Assembly: GCF_014764715.1 (NCBI RefSeq) | Contig: NZ_JACXXE010000001.1 | Coordinates: forward strand, 682,001 to 746,000 | Direction of reading: 5' to 3' | Length of the DNA: 64,000 nt | Source of the DNA: Bacillus crepusculi | GTDB lineage: Bacteria > Bacillota > Bacilli > Bacillales > Bacillaceae | Part shown: positions 57,416 through 64,000 of the stretch, one piece after another | Layout: every line of letters begins with the position of its first letter | Numbering within the stretch: the stretch's first letter is position 1 | The notes under the pieces: model-generated | Seen by the model: only the letters and a program-made list of their open reading frames with translations | Told to the model about the DNA's origin: nothing | Database searches by the model: none | Translations under genes and position numbers: made by a program

Positions 57416-57445
57416 AAGCATCTCATTGAGAAGAGATGCTTTTTT
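57416..57445 (+). terminator. Distal copy of the yqgY terminator hairpin
   Basis: Same AGCATCTC / GAGATGCT stem, now followed by T6. This is the functional-looking copy. Confidence 0.85.
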
Positions 57446-57456
57446 CATACCTACAT

Positions 57457-58095
57457 TTAAAGAGAAAAACCATGAATAAATGGATTTTGTTCCTGCTCAG
57501 TGAGCACAGTTGTTTCTCCGCCATGTCCACTTAAAACGAGAGTTGATTCGGGCAATGACAACAATTTGTCATGAATCGATTGAAGCAGCACTTCCTGACT
57601 GCCGCCTACTAAATCTGTTCTCCCAATGCCGCCTTCGAATAAAGTGTCACCAGAAATAACAAATCCCTCCGCCGCCGAGTAGTAAGACACACTGCCTGGT
57701 GAATGCCCAGGTGTATGGAACATCTCTAATGTAAACGATCCAATTTGAAGAGTTCCTTCTGACGTAATTAATTGTTCTGCTTCTTTAACCGTAATTCCAT
57801 TTCCAATTAATCGAGCTGAACCGTTTAATTCAGCGTTCGTGAGCCATTCTTTTTCATTTTCATGTACATAAAGCGGGATTCCCCACTCTGCGCGTACCTC
57901 ATCTGCCGCACCAATATGATCAAAATGGGCATGTGTCAGTAAGACAGCAAGCGGCGTTAGCTGTTTTTCCTTTACATAAGAAATCAGCTTTTGCGCTTCA
58001 CCGCCTGGATCAAAAATTAAGCATTCTCCATGCTCGTTTTTCCAAATGTATGCATTTGCTTGTACATAGCCTAGTGGCATTCTTCTCCAATTCAT
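57457..58095 (-). CDS. yqgX: Metallo-beta-lactamase-fold hydrolase YqgX (glyoxalase II-like)
   Basis: 212 aa. Metal motif THAHFDHIG (HxHxDH), GHSPGS, SGDTLF and C-terminal SGHGGET. Probably a bacillithiol-dependent or other thioester hydrolase; substrate not shown by sequence. ATG 58095 has AGGTGA a few nt upstream. Confidence 0.88.
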   Translation of the reverse strand: MNWRRMPLGYVQANAYIWKNEHGECLIFDPGGEAQKLISYVKEKQLTPLAVLLTHAHFDHIGAADEVRAEWGIPLYVHENEKEWLTNAELNGSARLIGNGITVKEAEQLITSEGTLQIGSFTLEMFHTPGHSPGSVSYYSAAEGFVISGDTLFEGGIGRTDLVGGSQEVLLQSIHDKLLSLPESTLVLSGHGGETTVLTEQEQNPFIHGFSL

Positions 58096-58252
58096 TTTCA
58101 TCACCTACTTTATTCATTCTTTTTTATTATGAAGGCTATTCAATAAAAATTCAAACAATCGTCAACTGGAATCTACTCGACAAGCCTTATGAAAACGGTT
58201 AAAATGAAAAGAAAGGAAATCAAGGGGATTGATGACAAAGGGGGATTTTCAT

Positions 58253-58426
58253 ATGATGCTCGTCATTATTTTCGGTCTAGTCACAATTTTAGCCGCTCTC
58301 GGCATCTATCGCTCACTAAAAAAAGTGAACGTACTTGCCATCGCTTTTGCTGGCGCTACATTTTTGGTTTTTGGATGGTTTACGGTCATGACCATCATCT
58401 ATAGCGGCTATCCAACTGCACATTAA
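58253..58426 (+). CDS. yqgW: YqgW, small membrane protein (DUF2759)
   Basis: 57 aa with two hydrophobic helices (MMLVIIFGLVTILAALGIY and IAFAGATFLVFGWFTVM) and the conserved end SGYPTAH. AAAGGGGGA is 8 nt upstream of ATG 58253; an upstream TTG is less likely. Function unknown. Confidence 0.82.
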   Translation: MMLVIIFGLVTILAALGIYRSLKKVNVLAIAFAGATFLVFGWFTVMTIIYSGYPTAH

Positions 58427-58452
58427 AAGCCTGCATTTAGCAGGCTTTTTTT
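58424..58452. terminator. Bidirectional terminator between yqgW and yqgV
   Basis: AAAGCCTGC / GCAGGCTTT with loop ATTTA and flanking A and T runs. Confidence 0.88.
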
Positions 58453-58765
58453 ATTGATTCAAGTGTTTATTCACACTTTCTAATTTGCTTGTAAGGGTTG
58501 TGGTTTGATCCCGTCTGTCGTCAATGCGGATATTGGTTGCTACTCGGTGTAATCCCTTTTCAAAAGGTGCTTCATGGATGCGCTGAATGACCTCAAATAA
58601 AACGGATAATTCACCTTCAATTAACGTATTCATTGGGGTGAGCTGATATTTGATTTTCCCTTCTTGCTGAAAGCCTTCTAAAATTCTTTGTACATCTGCT
58701 ACATAAGCACTGACGCTTGGTGTTTCAGTTCCTATTGGAATGATGGTGACATCTGCTATGGCCAT
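58451..58765 (-). CDS. yqgV: Thiamine-binding/UPF0045 family protein YqgV
   Basis: 104 aa. Begins MAIADVTIIPIGTETPSVSAYVAD (cited in part) with PMNTLIEGE in the middle; the MTH1187/YkoF-like fold is thought to bind thiamine. ATG 58765 has AAAGGAG 8 nt upstream. Confidence 0.88.
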   Translation of the reverse strand: MAIADVTIIPIGTETPSVSAYVADVQRILEGFQQEGKIKYQLTPMNTLIEGELSVLFEVIQRIHEAPFEKGLHRVATNIRIDDRRDQTTTLTSKLESVNKHLNQ

Positions 58766-58842
58766 GTTTCTTGCTCCTTTCAATCAAATCCTCATATATT
58801 CTCGTCCTCATTGTAACCTATCCTCATTTAAAAAAGCCATGA

Positions 58843-60096
58843 TCACGTGGCATTTAAGCCAGATTTGTCTCGTTCTATCGTCAAATCCGCTCTCTCTACC
58901 TTTCCAATCTTTGTGAACAGAAGCAGACATATGCCTGAAACAGCTTCAATGATGCCGCCAGCTGCAATCACATACCCAGATCCAAAACGTGTCGCCATAT
59001 AGCCGCCGAGAAGGGCGCCTAGTGGAATCATTAAGTAGGAAATCATGTTGATAATCGCATACACCTGCGGCTGATCCTCTGCCTTCACTGACAATTGAAT
59101 CATCGTATGTTCGGGTACATTGACTGCACTAATGGCTGCGCCTAAGGCAAAAGCTGAAATAAACACAAGCGGTAATAATGCATTCATTCCTGTAATGAAG
59201 AATGCGATTCCATCAACGATCCCAGCGCCTATAAACAGCAATCCATACCGATTCACTTTCACCTTAGTCAAAACAAACCCCATCAAGAATGCACCTAGTG
59301 CCGTTGTGACTTTGATAAATGAATAAACGATTGGTCCACTATGTAAGTCTTCTGTTAAATAAATAACAGACAATGCTTCCCACGGTGCTGCAGCAAAGTT
59401 TGAGCAAATGCAAAAAATCGCTAACGGAAACAAAATATGATGGCTTCTAACAAGTAAAAATCCTCTCAGCAACCTTTTGCCATATGATAACCCTTTTTTG
59501 CTTTTATCAATGATGACTTCTGTTTGATATGTAATCATTAGCACCAATAAAGCTGATAAAAGATAAAGAGGAATAATCACAAGCATTGTATACCCTACCC
59601 CTATAAAGGCGATCATAACACCACAAATCGTAACTGTCACAAGCCTTACCACATGACTTGCTGATTGGATGGTTGCATTCGCTTTTTGTATGACGTCCTC
59701 ATGCACAAGCTTTGGAATAATCGATACCGATGCCGGTTCATAGGAGCCCCCAGTCGCCGAATGCAGAAGCATACCTCCAATGATGAGTGCTAATGGTGTG
59801 AAACCATAAAAGTAACTGACCACGATGACAAGGATAATCGCTCCTCTTGTTAAATCAGCAAAGCACATCCAGAATTTCAATTGATGCGGCTTCATCATGG
59901 GCGTAATAAATGGCCCAACAATCGCTTGAGGAACAAAGCTGACTGCAATAAAAAACGCTGTCCCTATGGCCCCTTTCCCGCCTAGCACTAAAAGCCACAA
60001 GATGGTGTTGAAAGATAAACTATCAGCAGTAATTTTGCACATTTTAGAAACAAATAAGTAAGTGAAATTTCTTTTCCACAGGCTTTGAGCACTCAA
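58843..60096 (-). CDS. MFS-type transporter, probably efflux
   Basis: 417 aa with about 10-12 hydrophobic helices and a charged tail (ERADLTIERDKSGLNAT). Resembles the MFS_3/multidrug-like group. Not one of the B. subtilis genes at this place: there yqgU lies between yqgV and yqgT. TTG 60096 with GGGAGA 9 nt upstream. It has its own sigma-A-like promoter. Substrate unknown. Confidence 0.85.
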   Translation of the reverse strand: MSAQSLWKRNFTYLFVSKMCKITADSLSFNTILWLLVLGGKGAIGTAFFIAVSFVPQAIVGPFITPMMKPHQLKFWMCFADLTRGAIILVIVVSYFYGFTPLALIIGGMLLHSATGGSYEPASVSIIPKLVHEDVIQKANATIQSASHVVRLVTVTICGVMIAFIGVGYTMLVIIPLYLLSALLVLMITYQTEVIIDKSKKGLSYGKRLLRGFLLVRSHHILFPLAIFCICSNFAAAPWEALSVIYLTEDLHSGPIVYSFIKVTTALGAFLMGFVLTKVKVNRYGLLFIGAGIVDGIAFFITGMNALLPLVFISAFALGAAISAVNVPEHTMIQLSVKAEDQPQVYAIINMISYLMIPLGALLGGYMATRFGSGYVIAAGGIIEAVSGICLLLFTKIGKVERADLTIERDKSGLNAT

Positions 60097-60146
60097 TGAT
60101 CGACATCTCCCTAAATCATATCCTTTTTTTTACATCCATTTCTTTC

Positions 60147-60175
60147 ACAATAGCTTACAAGGAGGCCCTCGTCAA
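60147..60175 (-). promoter_or_regulatory. Sigma-A promoter of the MFS gene
   Basis: TTGACG (60170-60175), 17 nt, TATTGT (60147-60152), about 50 bp before the start. Confidence 0.6.
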
Positions 60176-60223
60176 TCACTTGAATGCTGTTTTTATTGAC
60201 AATAAGAAATTGCTTTCATCTCA

Positions 60224-60262
60224 AGTGTTAACAAGTATCAGACTGGTGCTTGTTAACACTTA
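60224..60262. promoter_or_regulatory. Long inverted repeat upstream of the MFS gene
   Basis: AAGTGTTAACAAG and CTTGTTAACACTT, two perfect 13-bp arms 13 bp apart, each with a TGTTAACA palindrome. It overlaps the end of yqgT. Either a double operator site or an RNA hairpin without T-run; the double palindrome favours a DNA-binding regulator (inference). Confidence 0.55.
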
Positions 60263-61377
60263 CATGCTTCCCATAATAGCCGTTTTGTTTTTTCATAGAT
60301 GGAATCAAATTGATTCATGGAGAGAGGATTCTTCCCTAGGCCAAGCTCCACTGTATAGCCCTCACTTTGAAATTGATAAATAAACCAATCACGATAGCCT
60401 GCATAGCTATCAAGATATTGAACTGGTGTGTAGCCGCTCACTCGCTCTAATCGTTTGACCGTTTCTCTGGATATCGCTGGTTCGTGACCAAGAAAGCCCC
60501 AGTATATCTCTTCTCCTTGTGTATGCAGGGCAATTAACCGGTCAAAGCGCTTACGTAGCGCAAGATTTGCCATCGCTTTCGCTTCTGGTTCTGTCAACGG
60601 CTGATCACCAGGAAAATCCCGATAAGCTGGCACCTTGAGCTGATTACGGTAATATTCAATCTCCCAATAAGCAGGAAATTGATTGTTTAAATCCACTCCT
60701 CGAATATTTGCTTTCCATTCCCGGTAATCGGAATAGCCACCATTTAGCGGTGTCAATTCTTCCCTGCTTAGACCTAGTGACTCTGGCCCATTGCGAACTA
60801 AGTCCACTCCATCTGGATTAACCATTGGCACGATAGATAGAGCCGTGGTTTGCAGGATATGAACCGCTTCATAATGTCTTGCTTGCACCGGATCAGACGC
60901 TGCTAAGCAAAGCGATTTCAGCCATTTTAATAAAACAGACGTCGTGATCCATTCATTTGCATGAAAAGAGGCATTGAGATGAATAGAATGTAAATGCTGA
61001 ACAGGCTCTGTTCGGATTTCATAAATAGGTGTATCAAGCACTGAATAACCAATTACGCTGATATGAAGAAAAGGAAATACGGCTTTCAAACAGCTCAGCT
61101 CTTCCTCTAATTGAGTGCTATCATATTCAAATGTTCCATTGATCCAATCATCGGATTGCTGAAGCCTGTAAGGTGCAATAAATCCCTGCACATCACCTAT
61201 TGAATGGAATGCATGGATACCTTCTGGGAGTCTATACCCCGGTAAAAGAAGGTAACCAGTGCTTGCTTGATTGGATAAATGGAAAGCCGATTTCCCTATA
61301 CCAAGTTGCTTTGCCACATCATCCCTCCCCGCTTCTTCCAGCTGCCATTCAATTTTACCAAACGACGTTGTCTTCAT
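60253..61377 (-). CDS. yqgT: M14-type gamma-D-glutamyl-L-diamino acid endopeptidase
   Basis: 374 aa. Zn carboxypeptidase fold: HxxE in FHANEW (His about 138, Glu about 141), third ligand His in ALHTQGEE (about 282), catalytic Glu in VELGLG (about 341). It likely cuts muropeptides. No clear signal peptide or LysM. Start ATG with GGAGGG upstream. Confidence 0.88.
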   Translation of the reverse strand: MKTTSFGKIEWQLEEAGRDDVAKQLGIGKSAFHLSNQASTGYLLLPGYRLPEGIHAFHSIGDVQGFIAPYRLQQSDDWINGTFEYDSTQLEEELSCLKAVFPFLHISVIGYSVLDTPIYEIRTEPVQHLHSIHLNASFHANEWITTSVLLKWLKSLCLAASDPVQARHYEAVHILQTTALSIVPMVNPDGVDLVRNGPESLGLSREELTPLNGGYSDYREWKANIRGVDLNNQFPAYWEIEYYRNQLKVPAYRDFPGDQPLTEPEAKAMANLALRKRFDRLIALHTQGEEIYWGFLGHEPAISRETVKRLERVSGYTPVQYLDSYAGYRDWFIYQFQSEGYTVELGLGKNPLSMNQFDSIYEKTKRLLWEACKC

Positions 61378-61413
61378 TTACATCCCTCCTCTCATACTAT
61401 ATGAGCCCGCAGG

Positions 61414-61457
61414 CAAAAAAAGAAAACCCCTGCTTCTAAATTAGCAGAGGTTTTCTC
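61414..61457 (-). terminator. Terminator of yqgS
   Basis: GAGAAAACCTCTGC / GCAGGGGTTTTCT stem (one mismatch) followed by T7 on the minus strand. yqgS is upstream, yqgT downstream. Confidence 0.85.
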
Positions 61458-61462
61458 ATATG

Positions 61463-63382
61463 TTAGGACGCCTTTTTCAGCTTCGTTACATCTTCTTTTT
61501 TGGATGGAGAATGGTCCGAGCTGTTCCGATCATAAAATCTAAGGAGATCCCCATAGATGATTTGATCAGAGAATTGAAGCTCTTGCTTCGCTTTCTCTTC
61601 ATAAGACTGACACACGTTTTTATCATCTGCTGGCTCGCCTGTTTCTTTATTGTAGCAAACACCATCTGTAAAAATGCTGTCCTTCGTAATAAAGCTTCCA
61701 TCACGGAGTACTGTAAAGTCATTCGTATCTTTCGATAAAAGGTCATGCCCAAATTGAATTTGTTTACTTGTATCAATTCCTAGAAGATTGAGTACAGTTG
61801 GGCGGATATCGACCTGACCGCCTACCGTATCAATTTCTTTTGGATGTTGATCTGTCACCCCTGGAATGTGTACAACAAACGGTACTTTTTGAAGCTGCAC
61901 TTCTTCAAATGGCGTAATCTGTTTATTTAAGAATTGTCCCATGGCTTCGTTATGGTTTTCAGAAATTCCGTAGTGATCCCCATACAAAACAAAAATGGAA
62001 TTATCGTATAAGCCAGCTTCCTTCATCTTTTTAAAGAAAAGCTTAAGTGCTTCATCTTGATAACGCACTGTAGGGAAGTACTTGTTCAGCGTTTTGCTCT
62101 TTGAATCGTATTCATCAATGAGCTTATCTTCTTCGTCTAAATCAAACGGAAAATGGTTCGTTAATGTAATCAATCTCGTATAGAAAGGCTGCGGGATGGA
62201 TTTCATTAATTCCGCTGACTGCTCAAAAAACGGACCATCCTTCAGTCCCCAGCCAACCGAATTTTCTTCATTCACATCAAATGATTGAATATCAAAGAAC
62301 TTGTCATAGCCAAAGCTATCGTATATCAGGTCACGGTTCCAGAAGCTTTTGTTATTCGCATGAATCACAGAAGAGTGGTAGCCCTCTTCCTTTAACAGTT
62401 CAGGTGTCGCTGTAAACTCATTGCTTGGATTTGTGAAGAATACGGCTCCTCTTCCAAGTGGATAGAGAGAATTATCAACAATAAACTCTGAGTCTGATGT
62501 TTTTCCTTGACCTGTTTGATGATAAAAATTAGTAAAGTTATAGCTTTTCTTGATTAATTTGTTTAAAAATGGGGTAATTTCTTTCCCGTTCAATTTTTCA
62601 TTGATCACAAAGCTCTGTGTAGACTCAAGTGATACAAGAATGACATTTCGCCCTTTTGCTTGACCAAACGTCTTTTCATTGCGATCTGTTTGATTGGCGC
62701 TTACATAGTTTTCAATTTCGGTTAAGCTATTGCTGTCAGCAAGGGCCCGTTGAGCGGACTGCTTCGATTGCAGTACCCCATCGTAAATATGGAAGTTATA
62801 TAAGCTAATATTTTTCACTAGCATCTCTCGATCAAATGAACGAGTAAGCAGTTCTGGTCTTTCTGTTTCAGCTAAGCCAAGGTTAAAGAAGAAAGTGGCT
62901 GCCACAAATAAATAATATGCTACTCGCTCTTTTCGTGAAATGGTGACATCCGTTCTAAAGGAAGGCTGTTTTTTATAAAGCCAAATTAAAATGATGATAT
63001 CAACGAACATCAGAAAATCGACTGGTTCAATTAAAGAGGTAATACTTGACCCGAGGTCACCCATATTGTTTGTTTGAAATAGGACGGGGATGGTTAGAAA
63101 ATCACTGTAGAACCGATAAAACACAATATTAGCTAACAAAATCAATGTCAGTATAAAGCTCGTCACAATGATCAATCGATTGCGATTTTTTTCTTTCAAA
63201 AATAAACCGATACCGAAGATAAACAAAAGAAAGCTAAGCGGGTTAATAAACAGGATAAACTCCTGCATAAAATTTTCAATTTTGATGTTGAAGCTAGATT
63301 TATAGATAACATAGGTTTTGACCCACATGAACAATGTCGCAATGAGTAAAAATGAAATCGCCTTTAATCTTTTCTTTCGCAT
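61463..63382 (-). CDS. yqgS: Lipoteichoic acid synthase family protein YqgS
   Basis: 639 aa. Five N-terminal transmembrane helices (about 10-185) then an extracellular sulfatase-fold domain. Catalytic Thr in GKTSDSE (about 291), metal ligands Glu in LVSLEST (about 247) and Asp/His in YGDHYG (about 465). Adds glycerol phosphate to lipoteichoic acid. AAGGAGG lies 6 nt before ATG. Confidence 0.93.
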   Translation of the reverse strand: MRKKRLKAISFLLIATLFMWVKTYVIYKSSFNIKIENFMQEFILFINPLSFLLFIFGIGLFLKEKNRNRLIIVTSFILTLILLANIVFYRFYSDFLTIPVLFQTNNMGDLGSSITSLIEPVDFLMFVDIIILIWLYKKQPSFRTDVTISRKERVAYYLFVAATFFFNLGLAETERPELLTRSFDREMLVKNISLYNFHIYDGVLQSKQSAQRALADSNSLTEIENYVSANQTDRNEKTFGQAKGRNVILVSLESTQSFVINEKLNGKEITPFLNKLIKKSYNFTNFYHQTGQGKTSDSEFIVDNSLYPLGRGAVFFTNPSNEFTATPELLKEEGYHSSVIHANNKSFWNRDLIYDSFGYDKFFDIQSFDVNEENSVGWGLKDGPFFEQSAELMKSIPQPFYTRLITLTNHFPFDLDEEDKLIDEYDSKSKTLNKYFPTVRYQDEALKLFFKKMKEAGLYDNSIFVLYGDHYGISENHNEAMGQFLNKQITPFEEVQLQKVPFVVHIPGVTDQHPKEIDTVGGQVDIRPTVLNLLGIDTSKQIQFGHDLLSKDTNDFTVLRDGSFITKDSIFTDGVCYNKETGEPADDKNVCQSYEEKAKQELQFSDQIIYGDLLRFYDRNSSDHSPSKKEDVTKLKKAS

Positions 63383-63594
63383 TGTAACCTCCTTATGCTA
63401 AAACGCACACAGGTTAGGAATTACCCCTAATTATTGGTGCTTCTTCAAAAATAACTAAAGTATATCTTATCCTGTCTGTGCTGGAAAATCAATGTCTTTT
63501 TCCCTATGACAAACTTATGAATATGCTAAATATTCAATTTCATGCCTATCTATCGTTATTTTTAATAAAAATGACATCATTATGACATTTGTGT

Positions 63595-64000
63595 TCAAGA
63601 CAGCCATTTGTTTTTTGCCATCCATGCACCGCCAATGACACCTGCATCGTTTCCAAGTGATGCAATCACCACTTCGACATCCTCAGCACAAGGAGGAAAG
63701 GCGTGATGTTTGACGACACGTTCTACTTTACTGCGAAGAAGCTCTCCTGCTTTTGAAACACCGCCGCCAATCACGATTTTAGTTGGGTTTAAAGCACTGG
63801 CAAGATTCGCCAGAACAAGTCCAAGATGTGTCGTCACTTCTTCTACGACACGCATTGCAAGATCATCTCCGTTTTCTGCCGCCTCAAATACAGCCTTTGC
63901 AGACAGCGAAGTGAGCGTTCCAAGTGAAGATGTATGCTGCTCGGTTTCTAATTTATCCTTCGCAAGCCGGACGATACCGGTGGCAGACGCAATGGTTTCA
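63595..64000 (-). CDS. glcK: Glucokinase, C-terminal part (5' end beyond the window)
   Basis: About 134 C-terminal residues of an ROK-family sugar kinase. [18 protein letters not shown] is followed by [35 protein letters not shown] and [12 protein letters not shown], all as in B. subtilis GlcK. The start lies beyond 64000. The 211-bp gap to yqgS holds only its promoter region. Confidence 0.93.
   Translation of the reverse strand, partial: ETIASATGIVRLAKDKLETEQHTSSLGTLTSLSAKAVFEAAENGDDLAMRVVEEVTTHLGLVLANLASALNPTKIVIGGGVSKAGELLRSKVERVVKHHAFPPCAEDVEVVIASLGNDAGVIGGAWMAKNKWLS

Noticed and set aside
57182..57448. 88-codon ORF, with related ORFs at 17650 and 38293 (sharing SAPVL..LPRLQ)
   Set aside because: They arise from the non-coding terminator-embedded repeat; frames start and end in flanking host sequence, and the changes between copies fit RNA stems, not codons.
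1..64000. CRISPR arrays, prophage, rRNA, IS transposase genes
   Set aside because: No regularly spaced repeats, phage genes, rRNA or transposase-like proteins were seen; only the three 175-bp repeats look mobile.

Overview
The window is a low-GC Firmicute chromosome segment that follows the Bacillus subtilis bkd-spo0A-accBC-spoIIIA-gcv-sin/tasA-comG-glcK region almost gene for gene. Protein divergence and several local replacements suggest the Bacillus pumilus/safensis/altitudinis group (inference from remembered B. subtilis proteins; no search was run). Most genes lie on the minus strand.

Layout. 1-9.8 kb: branched-chain amino acid catabolic operon ptb-bcd-buk-lpdV-bkdAA-bkdAB-bkdB, with a sigma-54 promoter and its activator bkdR. 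9.9-12.3 kb: yqzF, yqiK and a Rap-Phr quorum-sensing pair. 12.7-17.5 kb: spo0A, spoIVB, recN, ahrC. 17.8-24.6 kb: yqxC, dxs, ispA, xseB, xseA, folD, nusB. 24.8-27.0 kb: yqhY, accC, accB. 27.2-32.5 kb: the eight-gene spoIIIA operon with a sigma-E promoter. 32.5-40.5 kb: yqhV, efp, yqhT, aroQ, yqhR, yqhQ, yqhP, yqhO, mntR, lipM, yqhL. 40.5-44.8 kb: glycine cleavage operon behind a tandem glycine riboswitch. 45-50.5 kb: yqhH, yqhG, sinI, sinR and the matrix operon tapA-sipW-tasA with SinR operators. 50.5-55.2 kb: yqzG, yqzE and comGA-GG. 55.3-64 kb: rsbRD, tRNA-Gln, mgsR, yqgY, yqgX, yqgW, yqgV, an MFS transporter, yqgT, yqgS and the 3' part of glcK.

The genes connect sporulation control (Rap-Phr, Spo0A, SpoIVB, SpoIIIA), biofilm (SinI/SinR, TapA-SipW-TasA), competence (ComG) and stress (RsbRD, MgsR) with core metabolism.

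The most unusual feature is a family of non-coding repeats of about 175 bp, present three times (17.6, 38.3 and 57.2 kb). Each copy sits inside an intrinsic terminator and is flanked on both sides by a near-identical copy of that locus's own terminator hairpin. The hairpins differ between loci while the core is shared. All three copies have the same orientation relative to the upstream gene, and the core can fold with compensatory changes. This looks like a terminator-targeting element that duplicates its target; I know no named family that fits. Other points of interest are the Rap-Phr pair beside spo0A, a spoIIIAD gene without a standard start codon, an MFS gene replacing yqgU, and several long palindromes at promoters.
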